From Bacillota bacterium (GTDB taxonomy: Bacteria > Bacillota > Clostridia > DSM-8532), in NCBI GenBank assembly GCA_023440865.1, contig JAEXRM010000061.1, forward strand, positions 4,230 to 68,229: DNA of 64,000 bases, in the 5' to 3' direction. Positions within the stretch are counted from its first letter, which is position 1, and each line of letters starts with the position of its first letter. The notes below the pieces were generated by a model. The model worked only from the letters and a program-made list of their open reading frames with translations. It was not told where the DNA came from and made no database searches. The translations under genes and the position numbers were made by a program. Shown here in pieces: positions 1 through 8,795 of the stretch.

Positions 1-15
1 GCGCAATACGGGTCC

Positions 16-45
16 GTTCATGCGGGATGGCGACACGGCATGAAC
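16..45. other. Inverted repeat at the left edge
   Basis: An 8-bp perfect inverted repeat (GTTCATGC at 16-23, GCATGAAC at 38-45) lies beyond the terminator of the sugar importer operon. It could be a second hairpin for read-through transcripts or an operator of a gene outside the window. No gene is visible in 1-150. Confidence 0.4.
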
Positions 46-82
46 AATGGTGCGGCACGGATGAAGACTGGAAGAAATGAGA

Positions 83-123
83 GCCGGCCCGCGGGCATGT
101 CCTGACCACTCCCGCGGGCCGGC
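83..123 (-). terminator. Terminator hairpin after the sugar permease gene
   Basis: A 13-bp perfect GC-rich stem (83-95 pairing with 111-123) with a 15-nt loop sits 27 bases beyond the permease stop codon. On the minus strand the 3' arm is followed by a pyrimidine-rich CTCTCATTTC tract rather than a clean U-run. It most likely ends the monosaccharide importer operon. Confidence 0.7.
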
Positions 124-150
124 CTTATGGGGTGCTTCGTTTGTGACGTG

Positions 151-1335
151 TCACTTGGACTTGGACTTGGACTTCGAATACACGTCGAAGGCGACGGCCA
201 GCAGCAGGACCATGCCCTTGACGACCTTCTGCCAGAACGTGTCGATGCCCATGATGGACATGCCGTTGTTCAGAATACCCATGGTGGCGCCACCGATCAT
301 GGCCCCGACGATGGTGCCGATACCGCCGGTCGCAGAGGCGCCGCCGATGAAGCAGCCCGCGATGGCGTCCAGCTCGACGCCGTCACCGGCGGTCGGCGCG
401 GCGGAATTGAACCGGCCGGCGGCCACGATGCCGGCCACGGCGGCCAGCAGGCCCATGTTCGAGTAGACAAGGAACATGACGCGCTTGGTCTTGATGCCCG
501 AGAGCTCCGCCGTCTTGGCATTGCCGCCAAGGGCGTAGACATGGCGGCCGAAGACCGTCTTGCTGGCAAGGAACGTATAGGCCACGATGAGCGCCAGCAG
601 GATGACGACGATGTACAGCAACCCGTTCGCCAGCGCGAGGGCCACCGCGAAGATGACGATGAGCGCCATGAAGGCGGCGACCTCAAGCAGGAACAGGTTC
701 ATCTTCGGAACAGCGAGCTTGTACTGCAAGCGGATCTTGCGGTCCCTGATGCGGATGAACAGGAAGAGGAACGCGCACAGGACACCGGCCGCGACACAGG
801 TCAGGTCGATGCCGGTCACGCCAAGTGCCTTGCCGATGAAGTCGGGCACCGTCTTGGAGGCGATCGTCACATACAGGTCGGGCAGCGGAATCGTCTGGCC
901 GCCGACGAGGATGAGGTTCGTGAAGCCGCGGAAAATCAACAGGCCGGCGAGGGTGACGATGAATGGTGGAATCTTCATGTAGGCGATCCAGTAGCCCTGC
1001 CAGGCGCCGACCGCAATGCCGACGATGAGGGCCATGACGATCGCGACGGGCACCGGAAGCCCCCACATGACACTGAACACGGCGGAGCAGGCGCCGACCA
1101 GGCCCACGATCGAGCCAACCGAAAGGTCGATGTTGCCGCCGGTCAGAATACAGAACAGCATGCCGATCGACAGGATGAGGATGTAGCTGTTCTGCTGGAT
1201 GAGGCGGTCGATGTTGATCGGCCGCAGCAGGATGCCGCCGGTGGCGATCTCGAAGAAGATCGTGATGGCGACGAGTGCCAGCAGCATGCCGTACTGGCGG
1301 ATGTTTTTCTTGATGACGGTTACGAAGTTCTCCAT
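151..1335 (-). CDS. mmsB: Monosaccharide ABC transporter permease (MmsB/GguB/XylH type)
   Basis: This 394-residue, very hydrophobic integral membrane protein forms the channel of a periplasmic-binding-protein-dependent sugar importer. About ten hydrophobic segments are visible. The stretch LSIGMLFCILTGGNIDLSVG (about residues 50-70) is the family hallmark of the ribose/xylose permease group. The length and the motif G-N-A-x-x-A-x-x-S-G-I-x-T near residue 270 fit the multiple-sugar (MmsB/GguB) branch rather than the shorter RbsC branch. It lies 11 bases after the ATPase gene, so the two are co-transcribed. It closes an operon made of two binding proteins, a double ATPase and the permease. Substrate cannot be read from sequence; pentoses, galactose or glucose are typical for the branch. 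Confidence 0.9.
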   Translation of the reverse strand: MENFVTVIKKNIRQYGMLLALVAITIFFEIATGGILLRPINIDRLIQQNSYILILSIGMLFCILTGGNIDLSVGSIVGLVGACSAVFSVMWGLPVPVAIVMALIVGIAVGAWQGYWIAYMKIPPFIVTLAGLLIFRGFTNLILVGGQTIPLPDLYVTIASKTVPDFIGKALGVTGIDLTCVAAGVLCAFLFLFIRIRDRKIRLQYKLAVPKMNLFLLEVAAFMALIVIFAVALALANGLLYIVVILLALIVAYTFLASKTVFGRHVYALGGNAKTAELSGIKTKRVMFLVYSNMGLLAAVAGIVAAGRFNSAAPTAGDGVELDAIAGCFIGGASATGGIGTIVGAMIGGATMGILNNGMSIMGIDTFWQKVVKGMVLLLAVAFDVYSKSKSKSK

Positions 1336-1346
1336 TTCGGTCCTCC

Positions 1347-2921
1347 CTACAGTCCGGCAGCCGCACCGGCGGCGTCTTCCGTGACCTTTTTGCGTTCATT
1401 GGCCACGATGCAGCGCATGATGCTCTCCGGATTCGCCTCGGCAATCGGCATCTCACCGACGAACTCGCCCTCGTCCATGACATAGACGCGGTCGCAGATG
1501 CCGAGGATTTCCGGCAGCTCCGAGGATATGACGACGACGCACTTCCCCTGGCTGGCCAAATCGTTGATGATGCAGTAGATCTCGTATTTCGCGCCTACAT
1601 CGATGCCGCGCGTCGGTTCGTCCAGGAACAGGACGTCCGGTTCCGCGAACAGCCATTTCGCGACAATGACCTTCTGCTGGTTGCCGCCGGACAGATTGCC
1701 CGCCAGCTGGTAGATGTCGGAGGACTTGATACGGAGCAGATCGCGATATTTCTCAGCGACCGTAACCTCCTCATGCATGTTCACGACGCCTCTTTTGCTG
1801 AGCTTTTTCAGATTTGCCATCGTGATGTTGCGGCGTATGTCGTCGATGAGGATAAGTCCGGCCGTTTTGCGGTCTTCGGTCAGGTAGGCGATGCCATGGT
1901 CGATGGCCTGGCTGACGTCATGGGTGTGGATTTCCTTGCCATCCTTGATGATGGTGCCCCGGATGTTCTTGCCGTAGGCGCGTCCGAAGATGCTCATGGC
2001 AAGCTCCGTACGACCTGCGCCCATGAGCCCCGCGATGCCGACGATTTCTCCCCTGCGCACGTTGAAGCTCACATTCTTGATCTTGATCCGGTCTTCGTCC
2101 ATTGGATCGTGAACGACCCAGTCCTTGACCTCGAACGCCACTTCGCCGATGTTCGGCGTGCGCTTGGGGAAACGATCCACCATCTCGCGACCGACCATGC
2201 CCTTGATGATGCGGGCTTCCGTGATCTCGTCGACGCCGCGCACCAGGGTCTCGATGGTCGAGCCGTCGCGGATGACGGTGATCTTGTCGGAGATGCGGGT
2301 CACCTCGTTGAGCTTGTGGGAGATGATGATGCAGGTGATGCCCTGGTTCTTGTTCAGGTCGATCAACAGGTTCAGCAGATGGTCCGAGTCCTCGTCGTTG
2401 AGGGCCGCAGTCGGTTCGTCGAGGATCAGCAGGCGGCAGTTCTTGGCCAGCGCCTTCGCGATTTCGACCAGCTGCTGCCGGCCGACGCCGATGTCCTTGA
2501 TGAGCGCGTGCGGATCCACCTTCAGGCCGACCTGGTTCATCAGCGCGATGGCCTTCTCGTCGGTCTCGTGCCAGTTGATGATGCCGTTGCGGTTGCGTTC
2601 GTTGCCCAGATAGATGTTCTCCGCGATCGTCATGTAGGGGCTGAGCGCCAGCTCCTGATGGATGATCGCGATGCCCACCCGTTCACTTGACTTGATATCC
2701 GTAAAGGCGCAAACATTGCCCTCGTAGACAACGTCGCCCGTATAGGAGCCGCTTGGGTAAATACCGCTGAGCACCTTCATGAGGGTGGACTTGCCCGCGC
2801 CGTTCTCGCCGACGAGCGCGTGGATCTCCCCCTTGTCGACGTTGAAGTTCACTTCCTTCAAGGCGACGACACCGGGAAACTCCTTACGGATGTTCTTCAT
2901 TTGCAGGATGTATTCCGCCAT
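1347..2921 (-). CDS. mmsA: Monosaccharide ABC transporter ATP-binding protein, two fused ATPase domains
   Basis: This 524-residue cytoplasmic protein energises the adjacent permease and contains two ABC domains in tandem, the rule for the RbsA/XylG/MmsA family. The first domain has an intact Walker A (GENGAGKST, about residues 38-46), a signature [11 protein letters not shown] and a Walker B ending [11 protein letters not shown]. The second has the atypical Walker A of this family (GLMGAGRTE) and the canonical LSGGNQQKV signature with a second DEPT Walker B. AAGGAG stands upstream of the ATG with about 9-10 bases between. A strong hairpin at 2966-3015 separates it from the upstream binding-protein gene, so expression below that of the binding protein is likely. 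Confidence 0.92.
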   Translation of the reverse strand: MAEYILQMKNIRKEFPGVVALKEVNFNVDKGEIHALVGENGAGKSTLMKVLSGIYPSGSYTGDVVYEGNVCAFTDIKSSERVGIAIIHQELALSPYMTIAENIYLGNERNRNGIINWHETDEKAIALMNQVGLKVDPHALIKDIGVGRQQLVEIAKALAKNCRLLILDEPTAALNDEDSDHLLNLLIDLNKNQGITCIIISHKLNEVTRISDKITVIRDGSTIETLVRGVDEITEARIIKGMVGREMVDRFPKRTPNIGEVAFEVKDWVVHDPMDEDRIKIKNVSFNVRRGEIVGIAGLMGAGRTELAMSIFGRAYGKNIRGTIIKDGKEIHTHDVSQAIDHGIAYLTEDRKTAGLILIDDIRRNITMANLKKLSKRGVVNMHEEVTVAEKYRDLLRIKSSDIYQLAGNLSGGNQQKVIVAKWLFAEPDVLFLDEPTRGIDVGAKYEIYCIINDLASQGKCVVVISSELPEILGICDRVYVMDEGEFVGEMPIAEANPESIMRCIVANERKKVTEDAAGAAAGL

Positions 2922-2965
2922 ATCAGCATGCTCCTTTTCCGATCCCGAGGCTGTTCCCGCAGTTC

Positions 2966-3015
2966 AAACCGGACACCGGACCACGGCAGTGCTGCCGCAG
3001 CCCGGTGTCCGGTTT
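2966..3015 (-). terminator. Intercistronic hairpin between binding protein and ATPase genes
   Basis: A perfect 14-bp stem (2966-2979 with 3002-3015) encloses a second 6-bp stem (2984-2989 with 2992-2997). Read on the minus strand it follows the binding-protein stop codon and precedes the ATPase gene by 44 bases. The minus-strand 3' arm is not followed by a U-run, so partial termination or 3'-end protection of the binding-protein mRNA is more likely than full termination. Such elements commonly raise binding protein over membrane components. Confidence 0.65.
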
Positions 3016-3072
3016 TTCATGTCATGCCGCCATCCCCAGGGGGGGCAGATGAACCGGCATATGCGGAAACGA

Positions 3073-4140
3073 TTACTTCAGCTGATCGGCCGTGTAGTAG
3101 CCGGAATCGACGAGCAGCTGCTTGTAGTTGTCCTTGTCTGCGAACACGGGGGCGCACAGGTAGGACGGAACAACCTTGATGCCGTTGTCGTAGGTCTTGG
3201 TGTCGTTGACCGGCACTTCGGTCTTGTTCATGATGGCGGTGGTCATCTTGACGACCTGGTCGGCCAGGGTACGGGTGTCCTTGAAGATGGACATGCTCTG
3301 TTCGCCGGCGATGAGCATCTTGACGTTGATGACGTCACAGTCCTGGCCGGTGAGAACCGGGAAGGGCTTCTCGGCCGTGCCGTAGCCGGCGGCCTTGAGG
3401 GAGGCGACGATGCCCTGGGCGAGGGAGTCGTTCGGGGAAAGAACCAGGTCAAGCTTCTTGTCGGAGTAGTTGGCGGTCAACAGGTTGTCCATGCGGGCCT
3501 GTGCGCCTTCGGCCTTCCAGCCCTGGATGGCGATCTGTTCCATCTTCAGCTGACCGGAAACGCAGACGAGCTTGCCGGAGTCGATGTAGGGCTGCAGCAC
3601 GTCCATGGCGCCCTGGTTGAAGTAGAAGGCGTTGTTGTCGTCGGGGGAACCGCCGAAGGCTTCCATGTTGAACGGACCCTTGCCCTGGTCGAGGCCCAGC
3701 GCCTTGACGATGTAGTCGCCCTGGATCTTGCCGACGAGGTAGTTGTCGAACGTGGCGTAGTAGTCGACGTTCTCGGAGTCGCGGATGAGGCGGTCATACG
3801 CGATGACCTTGATGCCATCCTTCGCGGCGGAGGCCAGAACACCCTTGAGCGCGGTGCCGTCGATCGAAGCGATGACGATGACCTTGCAGCCCTTGGTGAT
3901 CATGTTCTCGATCTGTGTGACCTGCTGGTCGACCTTGTCGTTGGCGTATTCGAGGATGACCTGGAAGCCGGCGGCCTCCAGCGACTTCTTCATGTTTTCG
4001 CCGTCCTGGTTCCAGCGCTGGAGGGACTTGGTGGGCATCGCCACGCCGACCAGCTTGCTGTTGCTGGTGCCGCAGCCGCCGACGAGGAGCATCGTGGCAA
4101 GCAGGGAAAGGACGAGGAGCACAGAGAGTACGCGTTTCAT
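3073..4140 (-). CDS. Sugar-binding lipoprotein, ChvE/MmsE type
   Basis: A 355-residue extracytoplasmic substrate-binding protein for the importer encoded downstream. The start at 4140 gives a lipoprotein signal (MKRVLSVLL, hydrophobic core, lipobox LVGGC with Cys23) and is preceded by a purine-rich GGAGG site; the open frame continues upstream but without a plausible signal. The mature part begins with [13 protein letters not shown], typical of the periplasmic-binding-protein type I sugar family (ChvE, XylF). It also carries [19 protein letters not shown], a pentose/aldose-binding hallmark of that group. It is paralogous to the XylF-like protein at 4352-5410, but a terminator separates the two, so this one is probably the first gene of its own transcript. 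Confidence 0.9.
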   Translation of the reverse strand: MKRVLSVLLVLSLLATMLLVGGCGTSNSKLVGVAMPTKSLQRWNQDGENMKKSLEAAGFQVILEYANDKVDQQVTQIENMITKGCKVIVIASIDGTALKGVLASAAKDGIKVIAYDRLIRDSENVDYYATFDNYLVGKIQGDYIVKALGLDQGKGPFNMEAFGGSPDDNNAFYFNQGAMDVLQPYIDSGKLVCVSGQLKMEQIAIQGWKAEGAQARMDNLLTANYSDKKLDLVLSPNDSLAQGIVASLKAAGYGTAEKPFPVLTGQDCDVINVKMLIAGEQSMSIFKDTRTLADQVVKMTTAIMNKTEVPVNDTKTYDNGIKVVPSYLCAPVFADKDNYKQLLVDSGYYTADQLK

Positions 4141-4246
4141 TTCTTTTTCCTCCCTTTTCGTATGGGGTATGACTCCGGAGCGGCACGAACCGCGACCGGG
4201 CACACCCATCCTATCAGTCGGAAAACAAAAACTCCCTGCACAAAAG
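4141..4246 (-). promoter_or_regulatory. Presumed promoter region of the sugar importer operon
   Basis: The 106 bases between the terminator at 4247-4275 and the binding-protein start should hold the promoter of the importer operon. On the minus strand a T-rich stretch (GTTTTTGTTTTCC) is followed by TAGGAT, a possible -10, but no good -35 is spaced correctly. The adjacent YesN-type regulator is the obvious candidate activator, which would fit a weak core promoter. Confidence 0.35.
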
Positions 4247-4275
4247 AGAAGCGGTTCTTCACGGAATCCGCTTCT
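4247..4275 (-). terminator. Rho-independent terminator after the XylF-like gene
   Basis: An 8-bp perfect stem (AGAAGCGG 4247-4254 with CCGCTTCT 4268-4275) is followed on the minus strand by CTCTTTTG, a short U-run. It lies about 76 bases beyond the XylF-like stop codon. It separates the sensor/regulator unit (4352-9806) from the importer unit (151-4140). Confidence 0.65.
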
Positions 4276-4351
4276 TTCGCCATACCGGGGGATGTATCTG
4301 CACTTTTTTCGCGAATGCGGCCCGGCCGGGTGGAAAAAATGCTGCCATGTG

Positions 4352-5410
4352 CTACTCTTTCGCGGGCCGCTGCATTTCCGGCACGTTCCGGTACACGTCC
4401 TCATATGTGTGGAACCCGTCGCGGATGACGGTCTGCACCAGGTTGTCCTTGGTGACGAGTACGGGTTCGAACTTGATGTAGGGGATGTTGCCGCTGCCAT
4501 CGGAGATGACGTCGGAGGCGACCGGCGTCTCGCCGCGCGCGAGCTGCACCGCGGCGACCGCGGCACTCTGGGCAAGCTCCTTGATGGGCTTGTAGACGGT
4601 CAGCAGCTGCGTGCCCTCGGCGATCCGCTGGCAGGCGGAGAGGTCCGCGTCGTGCCCGACCACCGGTATCATGCCGGCCAGACGGTTTTCCGCCAATGCC
4701 CGGATGGCGGCGTCCGCCAATCCGTCGTTGGCCGCGATGACAGCGTCGACAGTCCCGCTCTTCGCAAGCAGGTCATGAATCGTGTCATAGGCGATCTCCG
4801 GCCGCCACGCATCCGCCCAGGTCTCCGAAACGATGGTGATGTCTCCCCGCTGCAGCGCGTCGGACAATGCGTCATGGTATCCCTGGTTGAACAGGTAGCT
4901 GTTGTTGTCGAGCGGCGATCCGTTGATGATGGCATACTGCCCCTGCGGCGCCTTCCTGACCAGCTCGCCGCCCATCAACTCCCCGACCTGCACGTTGTCG
5001 AAGGAGATGTACAGGTCGACGCTCGCGTTGCGGATGAGCCGGTCATAGGAAATCACGGGAATGCCGCGTTTCCGGACGGCCTTGATCACATCCGAGAGAC
5101 CATCCTTGTCATAGGGAATGACCACCAGCACATCGACGCCCTGTGTGGCCATGTCGCGGATCTGTTGCTGCTGCGTGGCGTTGTCCTCGTTGCAGATCTG
5201 CACGATGACCTCCGCCCCCAGCTCCTTGGCCTTGGCCGAGAAGATGTCGCGGTCGCGGTGCCACCGCTCGACGACGACCGAGTCGATCAGAAAGCCGATA
5301 CGCAACGGATCCTCAACCTGCGCCGGCGGTTTTTGCCCGCAGCCGGGCAGGCACAGCGACAGGCCCAGCGCCAATGCGATCAGACGTACGGTTCCCCGCA
5401 TGTGTCCCAC
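4352..5410 (-). CDS. Xylose-type sugar-binding lipoprotein (XylF-like)
   Basis: A 352-residue extracytoplasmic sugar-binding protein. A GTG start at 5410 is chosen because GGAGGT stands 7-8 bases upstream; the in-frame ATG three codons later is too far away. The signal ends in a lipobox (LCLPGC, Cys24). The sequence [19 protein letters not shown] followed by [19 protein letters not shown] and VGELMG is characteristic of D-xylose-binding proteins. It follows the response-regulator gene by 5 bases, with its ribosome-binding site overlapping that stop, so it belongs to the regulatory transcript. It may feed the same permease as the ChvE-like protein or present ligand to the sensor; the sequence does not decide. 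Confidence 0.85.
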   Translation of the reverse strand: MGHMRGTVRLIALALGLSLCLPGCGQKPPAQVEDPLRIGFLIDSVVVERWHRDRDIFSAKAKELGAEVIVQICNEDNATQQQQIRDMATQGVDVLVVIPYDKDGLSDVIKAVRKRGIPVISYDRLIRNASVDLYISFDNVQVGELMGGELVRKAPQGQYAIINGSPLDNNSYLFNQGYHDALSDALQRGDITIVSETWADAWRPEIAYDTIHDLLAKSGTVDAVIAANDGLADAAIRALAENRLAGMIPVVGHDADLSACQRIAEGTQLLTVYKPIKELAQSAAVAAVQLARGETPVASDVISDGSGNIPYIKFEPVLVTKDNLVQTVIRDGFHTYEDVYRNVPEMQRPAKE

Positions 5411-5415
5411 GTTCG

Positions 5416-6990
5416 TTACCTCCCCGCGAATTCGGTCGGCGTCACGCCCGTCTGCTTGCGGAACAGGCGGCTGAAATAGTTCGGATCGCTGTAGCCGACC
5501 TCGTAGCAGATCTCCTTGACGGACTTGTCCGTTTTCCGCATCAGTTCCTTGGCCTTGTCGATGCGCAGCGTTGTCAGGCAGTCGATGAAATTTGTTCCGG
5601 TTTCATCCTTGAACAGGCGGGAAAAATACCGCGGACTGAGATTGACGCGGTTCGCAAGGCCCTCGAGCGAGATCTCGGTCGTGAACTCCGCCTCCAGGAT
5701 CCGTCTGGCCGTTTCGATGATGCGGCTCGTCTTGCCTGTCCGCGCTTCCCGGATGCGCACCGCCAGCAGCTGGATCCGCTGGATGTACCAGTCGCGGAAC
5801 AGCGGCTCCGACGCGATGCCGAGCAGTTCGGACAGGTAGGTCTGGCAGTCGAGCATGCGGTCCTCGCGCACATCGTTTTCGGCAGCAACGCGGTGCGCCA
5901 CCACCATCCACTCGATGAGCTTGTTCCGCACCTTCGGATCGAGAACGGACATCTCCGTGAAGATGCGCTCGAGCAGGCCGGCGAGCGTGTGCTCGTCCCC
6001 TTCCTCGAGTGCCGTCAGCAGACCCTGCTCGAACCGGATCCAGTCCATGGTGCCGGTCTCCGCCGGCCGGACATCCATGATGTGGACGATGCCGCCGTTC
6101 GGTGCCAGATGGAGGGCGCGGATGGCCTCGTCGTGCGAAGCGACCATATCGGCGACGGGATGCATGCCCCCGATGCCGATGCGGCAGGACAGCCCCTCGT
6201 GATCGGACAGCATCGAAAGCAGGCCTTCCGCAAGACCGATCGCCGAAAGGCGTTGTTGGTACTCGTTCTCCGTCTCATTCACCATCAGGCAGGCGTCGAT
6301 GCGGTTGACGATCAACGGTCCGACCAGTGCCACCCGGTTGTTCCGGATCCGCTCGCAGACAGCCGGATACAGGCTTTGGGCGCGGATCCCCGTCCCGATG
6401 GCATTGTCCCGGTCCCCGGCCAGCGGATCCTGCATCTCGACCACCATCATGTAGGCATGGCTCGATGACAGGTCGAACAGGTCGCGGTACTTCTCGATCT
6501 CTCCGCCGAGCTCGCGGTGCAGCAGGATGCTGTGGATGAAGCCCTGCTCCAGGACCGGCATCAGCTTCTCGAGCTTTTCGAGGTTCTCGAGGTCGCGCTG
6601 GCGGCGCCGGCGTTCGCGTTCGAGCTCCAGGGCCGCCTTGGCGAGGATGTCGCGCAGCATCTGCCGCTTGAGCGGCTTGACGACATAGTCGAGCACGCCC
6701 AGCTCGATGGCCTGGCGGGCATAGGCGAACTGCTCGTACGCGGAGATGACGATGAAGCGCATCGCCGGCAGGCGCTGCCGGATCTCCCGGATGGCCTCGA
6801 GCCCGTCGATGCCCGGCATGCGGATGTCCATCAGGATGAGGTCGGGCACCGTCTCCTCCGCCTTGAGAATGGCTTCCCGACCGGACCGCGCGGTCGCGAC
6901 AAGGGTGAAACCCTCCACCTCGCGCTCGACGAGGAAGCGGATGGAATCCAGCACGATCTGCTCGTCATCGACGGCCATCAGTTTGAGCAT
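5416..6990 (-). CDS. Response regulator, YesN type (receiver + AraC DNA-binding domain)
   Basis: A 524-residue transcription factor that presumably activates the sugar importer operon. The start at 6990 (MLKLMAVDDEQ) begins directly with the receiver domain; the longer open frame upstream is repetitive shadow sequence. The receiver has the acidic pair D8/D9, phospho-acceptor D55 (LILMDIRMPG) and the conserved Lys in VVKPL. A coiled linker of about 270 residues leads to a C-terminal pair of AraC helix-turn-helix motifs (ISLEGLANRVNLSPRYFSRL and VKEICYEVGYSDPNYFSRL). The start codon lies 13 bases inside the kinase gene, so the two are translationally coupled. Confidence 0.92.
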   Translation of the reverse strand: MLKLMAVDDEQIVLDSIRFLVEREVEGFTLVATARSGREAILKAEETVPDLILMDIRMPGIDGLEAIREIRQRLPAMRFIVISAYEQFAYARQAIELGVLDYVVKPLKRQMLRDILAKAALELERERRRRQRDLENLEKLEKLMPVLEQGFIHSILLHRELGGEIEKYRDLFDLSSSHAYMMVVEMQDPLAGDRDNAIGTGIRAQSLYPAVCERIRNNRVALVGPLIVNRIDACLMVNETENEYQQRLSAIGLAEGLLSMLSDHEGLSCRIGIGGMHPVADMVASHDEAIRALHLAPNGGIVHIMDVRPAETGTMDWIRFEQGLLTALEEGDEHTLAGLLERIFTEMSVLDPKVRNKLIEWMVVAHRVAAENDVREDRMLDCQTYLSELLGIASEPLFRDWYIQRIQLLAVRIREARTGKTSRIIETARRILEAEFTTEISLEGLANRVNLSPRYFSRLFKDETGTNFIDCLTTLRIDKAKELMRKTDKSVKEICYEVGYSDPNYFSRLFRKQTGVTPTEFAGR

Positions 6991-8774
6991 GCGGGCGCCT
7001 CCTTGTCCGATGCCGCCGGCTGGGACGGCTTCACCGATGCAACCGGCTCGTCCGATGAAACCGGCTCGTCCGATGCGGCCGGCTCGTCCGATGCAACCGG
7101 CTCGTCCGATGCGGCCGGTGCAACCGGAGCGGCCGCGCCTTCCGGCTCCCGGACTGCCTTCGGCAGCAGGATGGTGACCTCCGTGCCTTCGCCGACCGTC
7201 GAATCGATGTGCATCACATCCTCCACCCCGGTATGGAGCCGGAGCCGCTGGATGACATTCGTCAGTCCGATGCCGGTGGAATGGCCGCCGCGTCCGCCGC
7301 CGGGCACACCCGGCTCCAGCCGGCTGCGCGTGAAGAAGTCCTTCACCAGATCGTCCTCCATGCCACACCCGTCGTCCGCCACGGAGATCCGCACCTCCTG
7401 CGGATGATCCTCCACACGGATGCGGATGGTGCCCCGTTCGGCGTTGCGCAGCCCGTGGATGCACGCGTTCTCGACCAGTGTCTGGATGGAGAGCGGCGGT
7501 ATGCCGACGCCGAGCGCAGACTCCTCCACATCGAACCAAAAGCCGATGGAATCGCCGAATCGCACTTTCATCAGCTCCACATAGGCCTTCACATGCTGGA
7601 TCTCCTCCAGCAGCGAGACGGTGGAGCCTGTTTTGCGGATGTTGTACCGGAACAGGTCCGACAGGTTCTCGAGGAACTCCGTCGTACGGTCGGACCCCTC
7701 CATGACGGACAGCTGGATGCCGGCATTGAGCGTGTTGAACAGGAAGTGCGGATTGATCTGTGCCTGCAGCGACTGCAGGCGCGACGAGTCGAGCAGGTTC
7801 TGCATCTTCATGTTCTGCATCTTCTGCTCGAGCAGCATGGTTTCGGTGTCGCGCTTGTCGTGCAGCTCCGTGATGTAGGCGCGGATGGAATCCTTCATGC
7901 GGTTGAATGCCTGCGCCATGACGCGGATCTCCTCCTCGCCGCTGACGGGGATCTCCTCCGTGTCGAAGTTGCCGTTGGCGATTTCCTCGGAGGCGTGCGA
8001 CAACCGCACGATCGGGTCGGTCATCTTGTCGATGATGTACAGCACCAGCAGGATGCTCAGGGCAATCATCGAGGTGATCATGACGATGGCCGAGATCTTG
8101 AACCAGCCGATGTTCTGGCTTTGGTTGCGGAACAGGTCCGTGTTCTTTTCGAGCTGGGCGAGGTTGAGCGCCTGCGCATAGGTGCGGATGTGCTCCATCG
8201 CCCTGCTGGCCAGATCGTAATGCCCGCTGTAGGCGGGATCGCGCGCCCGCCGCGCGTCGATGGCCAGATTCGCCTCCTCGAGATAGGAGGGGATCATGTG
8301 CAGGATGTCGCGCATGATCAGATCACGCTGCATCGACGGCGTCGAATCCGCCACAAATGCCGAGAGCCGGTCGGACCGGCGGCTGAAATTGAGCAGGTTC
8401 TCGTTGTTGCGCGTGGTCAAAAAACCGTACAGGTTCTGGTTTGCCTCTTCCAGGTCGCCAAGCATGCCGTCGAGCAGGGTGGATGTCTCGAACATGGCCG
8501 CCATGTTGTCGGTGAGGTTGGAGAAGGCAAAGAAGACATACAGGCTGATGATGCTCGAGAGCAGCGTCGTCGAGAGGAACAGCAGCATCAGGCGGCGCCG
8601 GATGGTATCGGGGAGGCCGCCTGACAGGTGGCGGACGGTATCGGCCAGGATACCCGGCAGCCGCCCGATGAAACCGGATACGCCGGATGCGGCATGTCCG
8701 CCCCCGTCTCCGCCGGGAATCTGTCGTCCTCCTCCGGCTTCGTCACTGGAAACCCGCTGCCTGGTGGGTCGCAT
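6978..8774 (-). CDS. Sensor histidine kinase, YesM/LytS type
   Basis: A 598-residue membrane histidine kinase, partner of the overlapping response regulator. One transmembrane helix near residues 62-85 and a second near 225-245 enclose an extracellular sensor region of about 140 residues. A HAMP domain follows (DPIVRLSHASEEIANGNFD), then the HisKA-like box with the phospho-acceptor His in INPHFLFNT, and a HATPase domain with LVENACIHG, DDGCGM and GIGLTNVIQRL. The C-terminus carries a tail of repeated ASDEP units encoded by an 18-bp tandem repeat. Upstream, 21 bases away, is a membrane-tethered sugar-binding protein, the expected ligand receptor in XylFII-LytS systems. Confidence 0.9.
   Translation of the reverse strand: MRPTRQRVSSDEAGGGRQIPGGDGGGHAASGVSGFIGRLPGILADTVRHLSGGLPDTIRRRLMLLFLSTTLLSSIISLYVFFAFSNLTDNMAAMFETSTLLDGMLGDLEEANQNLYGFLTTRNNENLLNFSRRSDRLSAFVADSTPSMQRDLIMRDILHMIPSYLEEANLAIDARRARDPAYSGHYDLASRAMEHIRTYAQALNLAQLEKNTDLFRNQSQNIGWFKISAIVMITSMIALSILLVLYIIDKMTDPIVRLSHASEEIANGNFDTEEIPVSGEEEIRVMAQAFNRMKDSIRAYITELHDKRDTETMLLEQKMQNMKMQNLLDSSRLQSLQAQINPHFLFNTLNAGIQLSVMEGSDRTTEFLENLSDLFRYNIRKTGSTVSLLEEIQHVKAYVELMKVRFGDSIGFWFDVEESALGVGIPPLSIQTLVENACIHGLRNAERGTIRIRVEDHPQEVRISVADDGCGMEDDLVKDFFTRSRLEPGVPGGGRGGHSTGIGLTNVIQRLRLHTGVEDVMHIDSTVGEGTEVTILLPKAVREPEGAAAPVAPAASDEPVASDEPAASDEPVSSDEPVASVKPSQPAASDKEAPACSN
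7043..7114. repeat. Four tandem 18-bp repeats at the 3' end of the kinase gene
   Basis: Four near-identical 18-bp units (7043, 7061, 7079, 7097), each CCGGCTCGTCCGATG plus three variable bases, encode an Ala/Val-x-Ser-Asp-Glu-Pro tail of the kinase. The phase is a multiple of three, so copy-number change would keep the frame. The tail lies after the ATPase domain and is not needed for the fold. Confidence 0.9.
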
Positions 8775-8795
8775 GCCATCCCTCCCTTCCGCCGT

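Noticed and set aside
7043..7114. Possible CRISPR-like repeats (also 27517-27642 and 60653-60735)
   Set aside because: The units are adjacent with no spacers, in-frame within genes, and encode simple tails or linkers.
6991..7539. Upstream extension of the first response regulator with Gly/Arg/Cys-rich repeats
   Set aside because: It lies in another frame of the kinase gene's repeat tail. The receiver domain begins exactly at the ATG at 6990.
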